Shown piece by piece: positions 1 to 10,546 of a stretch of DNA of 64,000 bases. Position numbers and translations under genes: made by a program. This stretch comes from Agrypnia vestita (taxonomy: Eukaryota > Arthropoda > Insecta > Trichoptera > Phryganeidae). Location of the stretch: NCBI GenBank assembly GCA_016648135.1, contig JADDOH010000182.1:1-64000 (forward strand). The letters are read 5' to 3'. Within the stretch, counting starts at the first letter, position 1, and each line of letters starts with the position of its first letter. A model generated the notes under the pieces. It saw nothing but the letters and a program-made list of their open reading frames with translations, was not told the DNA's origin and ran no database searches.

Positions 1-819
1 GATAGCGAGAAATATACAATACTATAAAACGAAATAGAAATGTGCAAACTTTAACGCCTGACCTTTTAACTGCGTAGTGCTACATACGTAACCCTTTCTA
101 CATGAACGTAAGTTTTGCAAGTTTGGCGAAATTTTTCTGTACAATAATTATTCGATCCTTATATTAGAGATGTGACAAAGCCGACCATGCAATGGATATT
201 GTTTCTTTCTGAAATTTCACTCAAAATTTGCTTTTTTATGCTATTTTTCTGATTTTTAAAAACATTTTTTTAAGATCTCAATTACATGTAATATATTATT
301 TATATTATATGTTATTATTTTTTCTTTAGCGTTGAAAAATTGTATGACGTGTGTGAATTTTCACTATATTTTTTATTGTTTTACAACATTTTGTCTAATA
401 TCAATGTTAAATAATTCAAATAAAAACCATTTAAAAAAATTATGCGTGTACTTATGTATGTGCGTTAGAAGTTATACTTAAAAAGTAGAATAAAGACAAA
501 ATAATAATAATAATAATATTTTCGTTGTCTGTCCGTTACTTAATGGAAAGACGACTTTAGATATTTATAATGTGACAAGCAATCAGCGCTCAACTCATGT
601 TGCGCGGTCACGCAAAAGTTGTTATTAATTACTATACAGTCGTACACCCATGAAAATATGGTTAAGTATAAAGAGAATATAGAAATAAAAATATTCTGAA
701 TTATCTTTTCAAAACGTAAGACTTTCATGAAAGTAACTTATATCGAATATCTAAAATTAATTCGCAATAATAAAAGTCAAATAAAATGATAATCATCCGT
801 ATTCTGAACTAAGCAACAT
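1..819. other. AT-rich intergenic sequence
   Basis: No coding frame of substance. Holds a short AAT microsatellite near 500-520. The stretch from about 440 to 610 is a diverged direct repeat of 1395-1660: both contain a GTAGAAGTT-like stretch, an AATAAAGACAAA block, a TGTCTRTCCGT block and a GCAATCAG block in the same order. Confidence 0.5.
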
Positions 820-1090
820 TGCTATTTCTGTATCTTGACAGTTATTGTATTACATTACATATTACAGTGATGCCGTTTTTTTGACGTTTTATGTTTTACA
901 GGTTTGAAATTAATGAATTCAATCAATTAGAAAGATCATTATTCGTAATTGTGAATACATTAACATTTGTTTACGTTTTAGGGCTTTCTGATTGATTCAT
1001 TAATTATTTCAAACATGCCAAACTTAAAACATCGAAATTAGTGTCAATATATTGTTATACATACCTGTCAAGATTGGGATAAAGATCTGA
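820..1090. repeat. Imperfect inverted repeat (fold-back)
   Basis: The arm containing GTTTGAAATTAATGAATTCA (about 901-920) is answered by its reverse complement near 995-1014. Outer parts (CTTGACAG against CTGTCAAG) extend the match to roughly 830 and 1075. The arms are diverged and indel-rich, which suggests an old MITE-like element. No protein or clear target duplication was seen. Confidence 0.45.
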
Positions 1091-1995
1091 CATCCCAATA
1101 TTTTCAGAATAGCACAGATTAACTTTATAAAGTATTATATATTTATCAAATTTCTGAAAGGTGATAGTGCAAAATGATTAAACTTTTTTTTGCTTGTATT
1201 GAAGCGAATTTATTTTTAATATTCTACATAAGTTACTTAAATAACAATCAAAAACGGAACATATAAACGTAAAACCTTATGATTAATAAACATAATAACA
1301 AAAGATATAAATCATAAAATCTGATTTTGAAAACTGGAGAAAAACGATTATTTGAAAAGATCAACAACTGACCATAATAAACGATTATAAAAAACATTCA
1401 TGCATGTATGCGGTAGAAGTAATATTTAAAAACTAAAATAAAGACAAATTATATATTAATAATGCTCAAAGTATTGAGTTGTATAAATCTACACTGATCA
1501 TTGTCTATTACTGTATTGAATTCTATGAAAAGAATGAAAACTCATTCTTACAGAAATGTAACCTCAAATATCTAAATATAATAATTTGGTTGTCTATCCG
1601 TAACTTGCTGGAATGACAACTTTATATAATTAGAGTATGACACGCAATCAGTGCATGGCTCACGATTATTTAAAAAGTATAATAAAAAACGATTAACGGA
1701 ACAAATAAACGAAAACAAAACGATTCATTAAAACAGGGTATTTAAATAATACAACATATAAAGATGTTATAAAAGGAAAAAAGAAGGATTCATAAGATCC
1801 GATTATATGAACTGGGGTAAAACGATTCATAAAAAATATCGACAATTGACCACAATAAATAAAAATATATAACGACGGACGACAAAAATGGAGCATATAA
1901 ACGGTACCTATTAAGGAACGGGCTATTAAGCCGGAGGATAAATTAATAATCGGGTTTTGCAAAATGATTTAATAAGTTTATATGTTCAATTTAGT
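1091..1995. other. AT-rich intergenic sequence with second copy of a direct repeat
   Basis: Contains the diverged second copy (about 1395-1660) of the 440-610 block. Nothing else recognised. Confidence 0.45.
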
Positions 1996-2003
1996 CGCCC
2001 GAC

Positions 2004-2544
2004 CAGAGTTGCCAACAGCGCTTGGCCTAATATCGCCGTTTCCTATACATAAAGTAGCCTAAAGTAGCCCAAACGCCAAAATATCAATATGAATAAAATA
2101 AAATGTAATTTTTATCAATTTATTTATAACATATTTATAATGTATTGATAAATAGGCCTAAGCCTAATATAAAAAACCGTAATGACGTACATTTTGCTAC
2201 CAGCGTGAAAACTTACCATGTGATTGCTTGGTTGAAAGTTGTTGCAGCACACCTCTTACATTCATATAGGTACGAATTCTAAGAATAGCGATCAGCATGG
2301 GTAGTTGCAGGCGATTCCTTAATTTTGTTTTAATTGTCCCCATTACGCTTAAAATTCTTTCAATGACAGCATTACACAAAGGTAATTGTATTTTTTTTTC
2401 TTAATTATTTGCGATTCGGCTGATTTAAATAACTTGTCTCTGAAGTAGCCTAGTAGGCGACCAGTCGCCTTTTAGATTTTTTCGTCGCCGATTCTCTTTC
2501 TGAGTAGCCTAAATAGCGAAAAATCGCCTACGTTGGCAACTCTG
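2004..2544 (-). mobile_element. Internally deleted hAT transposon
   Basis: The ends are CAGAGTTGCCAAC on the left and its reverse complement on the right. Perfect 8-bp direct repeats CGCCCGAC (1996-2003 and 2545-2552) flank it. CAGAG-type ends plus an 8-bp duplication are diagnostic of hAT. The 541-bp element keeps only the C-terminal part of a transposase on the minus strand. The ends share subterminal AGTAGCCTA/GGCGA motifs, probably transposase contact sites by analogy with other hAT elements. The perfect duplication suggests a fairly recent insertion. Confidence 0.9.
2197..2391 (-). pseudogene. hAT transposase C-terminal dimerisation fragment
   Basis: The minus-strand frame reads NAVIERILSVMGTIKTKLR followed by NRLQLPMLIAILRIRTYM. 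This matches the hAT C-terminal dimerisation block (consensus like NA.VERVFS...IKTK.RNRL...L...L.IR). The RNase-H catalytic part is missing, so it cannot transpose alone. It lies inside the element with hAT ends and an 8-bp duplication. The apparent start is a TTG codon and is not a real initiation site; this is the tail of a longer ancestral frame. Confidence 0.85.
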
Positions 2545-2552
2545 CGCCCGAC

Positions 2553-3811
2553 GGCAAATACGAAAATCGTGTACTAGGACCTCTTAATCGAAAATATTTT
2601 ACAAAACAAACAAACTCAAAACAATATTATATCGTTTTACTGAAAATTTTTCAAACAAAACATCAAAACAAACAAACTCAAAACAATATTATATCGTTTT
2701 ACTGAAAATTTACTGATCAGTTAAAATAAAAACACAAAAAAATGCCGGTTCAAAAGATTTCACATCACTATTTCGTGAAAAAATGACAATTACCGTTGAG
2801 TAAAGAAATAGACGGAGTATCTTATTTCATTAAAAATATTGTTTGCAGGTAAAAGAAAGGACAAAAATTCAGTGTATATACAGAACAAAGTCTATATATC
2901 ATATTGTTTCAAGAAAACAGATAAGAATAATGGAAAAAAACATCAGAATCAGCCCGCAAAAACAAACAAAATTTGACAGTTGTAAAAAATAAAAATGGCG
3001 ACATTCAAATTCAAGTATTTTTAATACATTTAACAGTTATTTTCTGCATTTACCGTTGTCCCCGCGATATGGGATTTCTAAAATGCATTCATTATACGGA
3101 TATCTTCCCTTTATTAACACTCAGGCAAAGTTTACGCAGCATTTTAAGATATATTCGTATAAACTAGCGGGAGCGTAACCTGACGACTGGCGTAGTTGGT
3201 GTCCAACCAACGACTGATTTGAAAGAAAAATGATCTTTTAACAGACTATACGATTTAATTAATTCAAATTTCTGTGTATGAGGTAGAAAATTTTGAATAT
3301 TTTTATATTAATGACAGTGAAATTTTCTTAGTACGCATGTAAAATTTAATTAAAATAATCAATGTTTTAATGGTTTTTTGGATGCTGCAATATAGGAGAC
3401 GGAAAGTGAATTTTTATCTTTTTGTAAACGTTGTATTTAACAACCTACCCAAAAATAATTATATATTTTCCCCCAAACTTTCTGTTTGAACTTCTTTTAT
3501 TCAATTTATTAAAAAAATATACGGTCTTTACGTGGAAATATTTCGAGAAAAAGTGTACCAAAGATAACTCTATTGCTAGAAAGATTAAATAGGGCTTCGG
3601 GATTATATTTTTTTTGTGATAATAACAAAGTATTTTTTAAACTTTTTTTAAACAAATGCTTTAATAGTAAATGGACCTTTCATAATAAAATTGATTGAAT
3701 GCATGGTTAGCTGCAATTTAGGCAATAAGATTCGAAAACTTTACACTAAATTGACTCTCCAGACAGCAAAAACGTGAATCATGTACTATGGCGCCTTAAT
3801 GTACAATCTAC
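2553..3811. other. AT-rich intergenic sequence with a short direct duplication
   Basis: A 47-bp unit (2602-2648) containing CAAACTCAAAACAATATTAT is repeated at 2664-2710 with a 62-bp period. The remainder is AT-rich with no recognisable gene; the open frame at 2973-3167 has no family signature. Confidence 0.5.
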
Positions 3812-3870
3812 CTATGTGTTATAAAAGCCCCATAGGGCGTTAATTAATAAATAAACAAAATATATTAAAC
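3812..3870 (+). mobile_element. LINE 3' tail (family C), isolated
   Basis: TATAAAAGCCCCATAGGGCG followed by AATAAATAAA matches the 3' end of the LINE at 54305-55165 (GTAAAAGCCTATAATGGGCG plus AAAT repeats). Only the extreme 3' end is recognisable, as expected for a severely 5'-truncated non-LTR insertion. Confidence 0.6.
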
Positions 3871-4189
3871 TAAGAACACTAAATTTTGTCATGAGAGTCT
3901 AAAACAATAAGTTAGCTGAAAGAGTCAAAAATGACAATAGTGTGTAAATTTAAAATGACCTTATGACTGATGACGTAGGTTAGGCTAATATGAAATAAAT
4001 CTGTCAACACTGATTAGTTAGCTACCTTCCAGTTTCCGTAGAGATAGTGATCAGACAATAGATGAAACGTACACACAACACAAGACAACACATGACACAA
4101 AATTGCCAAGTAACAGATGAACAGAGAAAGCTTTCGACACGGTATTGCTAGCCAATAATTAACCACAACACCAACACTCATAATAACAC

Positions 4190-4240
4190 ATTAGTCCTGA
4201 TGATAGAGCCTGCAAAGGGATCTGAAACGTCAGCCAGAAA
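4190..4240 (+). ncRNA. Hammerhead-ribozyme-like motif (degenerate)
   Basis: Core CTGATGA (4197-4203), a stem II candidate AGAGCC/GGGATCT, GAAAC (4224-4228) and GTC (4229-4231) occur in hammerhead order. The palindrome ACGT forms the minimal stem III typical of Penelope-type hammerheads. Stem I pairing is poor, so activity is doubtful. Confidence 0.45.
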
Positions 4241-4454
4241 GGTCGTTAAAACACGTCATAATACCTCAGAAGACATAAACCAGAAAAAATATGAATTTCC
4301 ACATGATTTTGGAACACAATAATTAAACATACAAAATTATGAAAATCCAAATAAATTTGGTATGTGATAATTATACATACAAAAAATTGATTGTTCGCGC
4401 ACGAAGAGTAATCATATTGATATTATGTTAGTTATATTAGTATAATATAACCAC

Positions 4455-4560
4455 TTGCGGAGATTTTTAGTCAGCCGGTTTCGAGACGTACCTGTCTCTT
4501 AACATAAACAATATTTTGTTAAAATGTCTAACCACAAAGTTAATGCATTGAATATTACAA
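4455..4560 (-). repeat. Penelope-type terminal relic with hammerhead remnant
   Basis: On the minus strand CGAAACCGGC follows a GAGAC/GTCTC hairpin, as in the hammerhead copies at 45 kb and 52 kb, but the CTGATGA box is lost. A GTGGTTA motif on both sides resembles the borders of those copies. Confidence 0.35.
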
Positions 4561-4785
4561 ATATTGATAATAATTTATCATATTAGTTTGCTTTTATTTA
4601 ATTTTCTTAGGTGTTAGATTATTATACACGCATAATGTACATAGAGCAATACGATGGTTACTATTAATTACACTATATCATGGCAACTAACTCGAAACGA
4701 AGCAGTAAAATACGATTGTTTCGAAAATAATTAATTACTCAAATAGAAAGACATACAGAAAAATCAAATCCACGAAAAAATATTT

Positions 4786-4861
4786 GGCCGCTATCGGGGT
4801 TCGAACCACGGATCTCCTCCTATCCGGGGCAGGCGCGTGATACAATTACGCTATAGCGGCC
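4786..4861 (-). tRNA. tRNA-like sequence, probable pseudogene or SINE head
   Basis: On the minus strand an 8-bp acceptor-like stem (GGCCGCTA with TAGCGGCC) encloses an A-box-like TAGCGTAATTG, a D-arm GCGT/ACGC and a perfect B box GGTTCGAACCC. The anticodon arm does not fold: CGGAT pairs with ATCCG instead of forming a 5-bp stem with a 7-nt loop. The T-stem has three mismatches. It is therefore probably not a working tRNA gene. No SINE body or tail was recognised beside it. Confidence 0.55.
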
Positions 4862-5867
4862 TTTTAAAATATAAAATTCATTTTTTTTTACAAAACTTTG
4901 TTCTGAAAAAATTGCAACTTCACAATAAGAATGTGTTCTTGAATATAATATAATAGGATTGCTTCATTTAGTGTATAGTAAAATTAGTTCAAAAATATGG
5001 GAGTTAATTAACTGCTCTACCAAAATGCCTCTATTAATTCAATCAATCACCCAACTTAATCAATGAGTCAACAAGTGGGCATCTCCAATGCATAATAATG
5101 AAGTAATTATCGGGCTACAGGGATGACTGTCCGTGATCACAGCGTAACCAGCGGACTGCGAGCTCCGTCGGTCACATTATCATTTATCTACGTTCATTCA
5201 TAGCTGGTGCAGTACTGCTTCTACACAAATGACTGTACTCCTGTATAGGAGGCTTGTTCCAGGGTCCAGCTTTAGCGAAGTAGACTTCCGGGCTCCGGGA
5301 ATAGGGCTGCGGGAGTGGCGTTTGGTGTCGGATGAGTGTGAATCTGCGTCATGCAAACCGAGAGATTCTAATGAGTCTTATGTCATCCATTACAGTACCT
5401 AATTAACTAGGCATCATACCATTTCTCGGCGGAATTATACAAAGAGGGTTGAGAACCACATTTTCACAAATGCGTTGGTTATTGAGGATTCTAACAGTAG
5501 CATCTTATAATACCTGTTCATGGCAGGTTGAACTATTGATTAATTACATCAATAAAGCTAACAATCTCTTGTAATTAATTTGGAAAGAAAGCCGAGCTAA
5601 TCTGTATGTATCTAATCATACTAGTAGTAATATACTAGTTTAAATTAGTAACATAAACATTAATTAGGATAAACAGTATAAGTCTCATAGAGATATTTGA
5701 GAAACGTGGATTATATTTGATGGCTCAGGGCTTAAAACCGATACGAAATGACTTAAGTGATCACTCTACATAATGAAATATTTATCAATTCCATCGTAAT
5801 AATATTCATACACTTTTAAAAACAAAACATAGAGGTATCATTACCAGTTGCGAAATCGATATATATA
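4862..5867. other. Intergenic sequence with a GC-richer patch
   Basis: About 5090-5350 has balanced composition in an otherwise AT-rich setting, but no coding frame, RNA or repeat could be recognised. Confidence 0.4.
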
Positions 5868-5879
5868 TACTAAATAGTT

Positions 5880-6182
5880 CAGAATATTTTGGGTTTGTTC
5901 AAGTCTTTTAGAACAGTGCTGGATTTATGTCACAGAGACATTATTAATCAATTAATGTATATTATAGATATCTCATAGAGACGAGACTGTATTTCTTATG
6001 GGAAAGTAGGTATAAAAGTCATTTGGGTGTACATAGGACTTATGACCTATTTTATGGTTGGTCACTTAAGCCTACCATAAGATAGGTCTTAAGTCCTATG
6101 TACACCCAAATGACTTCTATACCTACTTTCCCATAAGAAATACAGTTTCGTCTCTGTGAGATATCTATAATATACATTAATT
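5880..6182 (+). mobile_element. Palindromic retroposon-like element, copy 1
   Basis: The unit starts AGAATATTTTGGGTTTG and ends TATAATATACATTAAT. It is flanked by the 12-bp direct repeat TACTAAATAGTT (5868-5879 and 6183-6194). A leader of about 75 bp is followed by a long near-perfect palindrome, with TGTATATTATAGATATCTC on one arm and its complement on the other, and a small unpaired centre near 6040-6080. Other copies are at 10314-10546 (reverse), 17775-18060 (degenerate), 42816-43570 and 60081-60357. The long duplication is unlike common MITEs and suggests target-primed insertion. Confidence 0.8.
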
Positions 6183-6299
6183 TACTAAATAGTTAATGGA
6201 AAAAACAACAGATGTCTCTAGCTTAGAAATATTCCTTAATTTCGAACATATATGTTATAAAGAACTTTAAAATTTTTGATACGTTGCATTGTGTAGACG

Positions 6300-7696
6300 C
6301 AGGTGTGGCGAACCTTTTTGGGTCCGCGTGACGAAAATCCTCAAATATTATTTCTCGATTGTGTGACGTGCCCAAGCAGTAAAAAAAAAACAAAATAGAA
6401 AAAAATCTTAATTTTATTAACAAGCTTTGAAACTACAATATAGTTTCTTAAAAATATACTCGTAATCAATAAAAATACATTTTGGATATTTATCAATGAG
6501 ATTTTTGCTGTACATTCGATGACAAATTCTTAATATCTGGTTCATATTTCGTCACTTTTAGTAATACACACGACCAACTGGATTCACCAGTCAATCTTTT
6601 TCTTGAATTACATTTTATGAAATTCATTTCTGAAAATAATGACTCCCAAGCAATGTAGAAGAGAAAATTGATAATATTGCTCTCGCTAGTTTCTTTATAT
6701 CACCAAAAATTTCTGGAATGGCGTTCCAATGTCTTATTATTTTTTCTTCTGTATATTTATGAATTATGTTCTTTAATCGATTTCAATTATTTCCAAATCA
6801 TTTCTCAAATCAAAAAAATTTTGTTTCCTGAATTCGACAAATTGCATTTCAATGTCTTGCAGATTTAGTCACTCCATAATTATTTGCTGATGGAGTCTTG
6901 ATATAAATTAAATACTGATGTCTTTTCAAATCTCCTAAATTGTTTGAATTTTGAAAAAAATTCGTTGATTATCGATTGAATAACTACAGACTACTTGTGT
7001 TAATTTGATTTAATCTGGTCTAGATTCTGAATTTTTTTTTGTATTTTGGATTTTGAAGGACAACGTCGCGATCGAAAATTTGTAATTAAGCTTAAAATGT
7101 TTTGATTAAGTGAAACATAACAATAATTATTTTGTTAACACCTTGCAGTTGAATATTTAATTCAATTAAATATTAGCACAAATCAGTAAAAAACATTTAT
7201 TTTATTAGCCATTCGACGTCTAGTAACTCGTTATATTTTTCAATGAGATTCTTCAGTAGCTTAAATCCGTGCTTGCGCAAAAAACTTGCTGGTGCTTTAT
7301 TACTTCGTTTTTTGGTTTAAAACATAATTCAAAGCTTGTTCTTTTTCACTTGTGTCAGAAACGGGGTATTATTGTACATATTGAATACATTATATGAACA
7401 TCGTTTATGTTAACCACTCACTATCAGCGAGATGAGATCGACGAACTTATTTTCACTGACAGTCACACCTACGACGGCGATAAACAACAAATTACAACGT
7501 ACATAACCTCAAACGAAAACAAACTTCAAAGGCAGTGTAGCCAGCATAAAAATCAAAATGGATTATTTAACCAAAAATTTTATTCCGTAAACTAAAAAAT
7601 TAAAAAAATATTTTTGAACTTGGTAATCGTTCGCGTGCCATCCAAATTCTCAAACGTGCCACCTCGGGCACGCGTGCCCTAGGTTCGCCACACTTG
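6300..7696 (-). mobile_element. Old hAT transposon
   Basis: The ends are CAGGTGTGGCGAACCT (left) and the complement of CAAGTGTGGCGAACCT (right). They are flanked by GTGTAGAC (6291-6298) and GTGTAGAG (7697-7704), a slightly decayed 8-bp duplication. The interior encodes a frameshifted hAT transposase on the minus strand. At 1.4 kb it is shorter than complete hAT elements (usually 2.5 kb or more) and highly decayed. Confidence 0.8.
6530..7000 (-). pseudogene. hAT transposase C-terminal relic
   Basis: Minus-strand frames read EIFGDIKKLARAILSIFSST, then NFIKCNSRKRLTGESS, then VTKYEPDIKNLSSNVQQKSH. This is the order seen in the C-terminal dimerisation region of GTF2IRD2/ZBED-like hAT transposases (IFGS.Y.CE..FS.M..IK...R.RLT.E.L). 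Stops and frameshifts interrupt it. The short plus-strand open frame at 6668-6868 is only its antisense shadow. Confidence 0.8.
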
Positions 7697-7929
7697 GTGT
7701 AGAGTGATAACTTAAGCCAGATCACACTCGTTGTAAATCCTGAGCTTACAATCTGTATGAGCTGGCTTATATAAGATATTTCGTATATAAGTATATAAGA
7801 TACTTCGATTAAGAGACTTCCATCCACGTTTCTTATGTATAAATAAAAAATTATAATATTAATTCAAATATAATAAATACCCGGAAAAAATTTGTGCACA
7901 ACCCACTACTGAATATTTTTCCACTTAAG

Positions 7930-8205
7930 ATTACATCCCCTTCAGATTACATTCCATAATAATTAACACCTCTGACCCCTCCCCCCTCCCATCACCGTCC
8001 CCTTCACCGTAACACACTTGCATGGTTTAACTTTTTCGATTTTAGTACACAAACAATACTGAAGGAGACAGCATTGTTTTCGAAACATGTAGATTGTATA
8101 ATCTAATAAAGTGGTGAAAACAAAGTGATTTGTGTTTTATTTTAATGATAATGTCACCACAAAGTTCAAGCCTTCATTCAGAGGATAAAAACTTCTTCGA
8201 ACAAT
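7930..8205 (+). repeat. Penelope-type terminal repeat with decayed hammerhead
   Basis: Shares its whole layout with 60940-61230: a C-rich tract, TGTTACGGTGAA-type stretch, a hammerhead-like block, GTGGTGAAAACAAAGT and AAGTTCAAGCCTTCAT. The hammerhead block (8059-8100) keeps CGAAACATGTAGATT, but its first core box has changed to CTGAAGGA, so it is probably inactive. Confidence 0.55.
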
Positions 8206-8457
8206 TATAAATAACTTCTGTGAAATTTCTTTAATTTATCCTAATTAATTAATCATCCCTCTGGGGCCAAATTCAGTAAATGTATACTTAGAACACATTT
8301 GAAAATAAACGTTCTCTAAAAAATATTTATTTTAGACATACAAAGAAAAATGCAATTTCATTGAGACATTTGGCAGATACTTCGTGGTGCAACATTTTAA
8401 TTTAAAATATGTTTTATTATAGCTTTGTTAAACACACACAATATGAGTTATTAAATT
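8206..8457. other. AT-rich intergenic sequence
   Basis: No coding region, RNA or clear repeat seen. Confidence 0.4.
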
Positions 8458-8878
8458 ACTACTATAGTTTCGAGAGGAGCAGTCCCTCTCTTCATAAGGT
8501 ATAGATAATAACTTAAATACAAAATTTATCAATGTAATCGGGTAGGTCAGGGGGGCGCGTGGTGGGGAAGGGTATTTTTTTCCAGAACAGCTCTAGGACT
8601 GAAGAAAATTACTCCACTCGGTTCCTCATAGAGGATGGATAATGAATAGTTTGGAAACCGTTTATATCCTAAAAAAAAATAATTCTAGAAACACATAAAT
8701 AAATAATATCACATTTCAGTCCACCTCACCACTCCTAGAGTTTTTTGGGGAAAAAAATACCCCTCCCCACCGTAAGCCCCTATGACCTACCCGATTAGAT
8801 TGATAAATATTGTATTTAAGTTAGTTATTATCTATACCTGGTGATGAGAGGGACTGCTCCTCTCAAAACTATAGTAGT
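8458..8878. repeat. Fold-back element with hammerhead-like motifs in both arms
   Basis: ACTACTATAGTTTCGAGAGG at the left end is answered by its complement at 8859-8878. The arms continue inward for about 170 bp (GGTAGGTCAGGGG against CCCCTATGACCTACC). Each arm carries a hammerhead-like unit. The minus strand at 8463-8504 has a GAGAGG/CCTCTC stem and GAAAC, but CTTATGA as core. The plus strand at 8838-8875 has CTGGTGA but AAAAC. The palindrome ACTATAGT would form stem III. A single diverged arm recurs at 12650-12850 next to a Penelope endonuclease relic. Confidence 0.6.
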
Positions 8879-8899
8879 TTTCAGTTTCAGTTTCAGTGC

Positions 8900-9525
8900 C
8901 GATAAATCGGCGTTTATTAGTTCAATAATTTTTATAACAGCTTGCATCAAAACATAATTAATGTTAAGAATATTTGCAGAGTTTATGAATATGAAAGCAA
9001 CAAACACAATATACAATTTTTTGTATGCAGGCCTTTATCGTTACCTACCTCGTTAGTTACATAAAAATACATGTTCTGAGGTAAGTAGCCATTCCATTCA
9101 TTGAGACTCAATTTAACAACTCATATTATGTGTGTGTATTACGAAGTAAAGTAAAACATATTTAAAAAAAATGTAATTATTCGGTTGCGTCTGCGTAAGT
9201 GCGTTTCGGTGCGCTGAATATTCAGCAGTATCGATCGGTCGCCCAGGAAGCTGATCTGTCCCCGAGGAATACCGACAGGGCAAATATTGACGCTTTTGAA
9301 TGGGACAAATATTTGTCTGCCGGATTTGGAGATCGCAAAGTACGGCGCACGAGAATCAATCAGGAATAATTTAGTGGCTTCGGAGGCTCAGACTCGGCAA
9401 AGCGCAGCGCGGCGGAAGCCCGATAGCCGGTGCCAAATAGGGCAGTGGCCGCCGACAGGCGATACGGCGAGATACAAGATTAATGTATGCCAGCGCGTAT
9501 GTGCTACACCTGTTTTACAAATAAA
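8900..9525. other. Intergenic, CpG-rich from about 9180
   Basis: About 9180-9525 is clearly richer in GC and CpG than its surroundings. An open frame at 9287-9577 begins at TTG and has no family signature. This could be an unrecognised exon, promoter or old repeat; nothing decides. Confidence 0.35.
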
Positions 9526-10295
9526 GCCATGTATTCACCAGGGGACAAATTGTCCCTCAACAGCACGCGCGGCATAGAGTCTACGTGACGTTGCAACGTC
9601 GTGCACTGTTCCGCGACGGCGCGTACAACATAGCGCGGCATTTCTACGTGCCGTGGCAACGTTGCCATGCGCACGGTACCCGAGCGAGCTCACTGCAACA
9701 TTACGCGGAGCGTCAGTACCACGTGGTATGTTTACCACGTGGTATGTTTACAAATACGCATGCGCTGTATCTGTCAAGATGACAGTGTGGGGAAACGAAA
9801 TTGTTCTTGAACTCATCGAGCTGTATCGATCGAAGATCGCGTAGAATGTTCGTCCTTCTTTCTCTTTGCAGTAAATTATTTCGGATTCTCATCTTTTTTC
9901 TCCTATTACCTTTCGATAAACTCATTAACATAAACAGATACGCAGTTGTCATCATAACCTCACAGGGCGACATTTCCGCGATGTGTGGAAAACAATAATT
10001 ATTTGCAAAAAGGACCTTGTTTTTAATAATATTCAATTTACTACAGTAAAACCTTGTTAATTTGAAATTGCGACCCAAAAAAACATTTCGAATTGCGCGG
10101 AACCCCGTTTTCGCCAAATGAGATACTGCAGCTGTCATCATAATCTCATCGGGTGACATTTCCGCGACAAGACATGCGAGTCCCGGTGTGTACACGTCAA
10201 ATGACCGCGTCATTGTCCCCGAAACATGAGCGTAGATGTTGATGCGACATGCCGAGCGGAATGTTTCGAGATTTGTCCCCTAGTGAATACATGGC
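9526..10295 (-). mobile_element. PIF/Harbinger-like element fragment
   Basis: The 25-bp end GCCATGTATTCACCAGGGGACAAAT is matched in inverted orientation at 10271-10295 with one mismatch. The interior carries a minus-strand Harbinger-type N-terminal segment. A 40-bp block (TGTCATCATAA..CATTTCCGCG) near 9950 is duplicated near 10130, and CAGTAAAACCTTGTTAATTT at 10044 resembles a Tigger/pogo end, so the unit is composite. A direct repeat ACCACGTGGTATGTTT occurs twice at 9718-9750. Confidence 0.5.
9790..9973 (-). pseudogene. PIF/Harbinger nuclease N-terminal fragment
   Basis: From a Met at 9973 the minus strand reads MSPCEVMMTTAYLFMLMSLS, then GNRRKKMRIRNNLLQRER, then LRDLRSIQLDEFKNNF. A hydrophobic run, a basic cluster, an IR..LL.R motif and a D.F.N pattern match the N-terminus of HARBI1-like nucleases (R..WVRP.L..R...GAF..LL.EL...D...F.NFLRM). 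The catalytic DDE region is absent. The longer open frame to 10213 exists only because the start region is duplicated. Confidence 0.55.
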
Positions 10296-10313
10296 TTAAG
10301 TTTCAATTAATGT

Positions 10314-10546
10314 ATATTATAGATGTCTCACAGAGACGAAACTGTATATTTTTTTAATTAAGGGAGAGTAGGTATAGAAGTCTTTATGGGTGTACAAAGG
10401 ACTTACGACTTATCGTGCGGTTGGCTTAAGTAATCACTTTACACATATGTAACGTTCACCATTTCCACCATCTCTGTGAGACGTGTATAATATACATTAA
10501 TTGATTATTGACGTTCTGAAAAATTTAGACATACTCAAAATATTCT
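10314..10546 (-). mobile_element. Palindromic retroposon-like element, copy 4 (asymmetric)
   Basis: In minus orientation it starts AGAATATTTTGAG and ends near the TTAATGTATATT block at 10315. It keeps the leader and both palindrome borders but lacks most of one arm: after CATTTCCACCAT (10456-10470) it jumps straight to CTCTGTGAGACG. The flanking direct repeat is unclear (a shared TAAGTTT). It sits immediately against the PIF/Harbinger-like end. Confidence 0.6.

Noticed and set aside
4786..4861. Functional tRNA gene
   Set aside because: The anticodon arm does not form and the T-stem has three mismatches despite good acceptor stem and B box.
9713..10213. 166-codon minus-strand frame taken as one gene
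   Set aside because: Only 9790-9973 resembles a Harbinger N-terminus; the rest results from a duplication of the start region and unrelated flanks.
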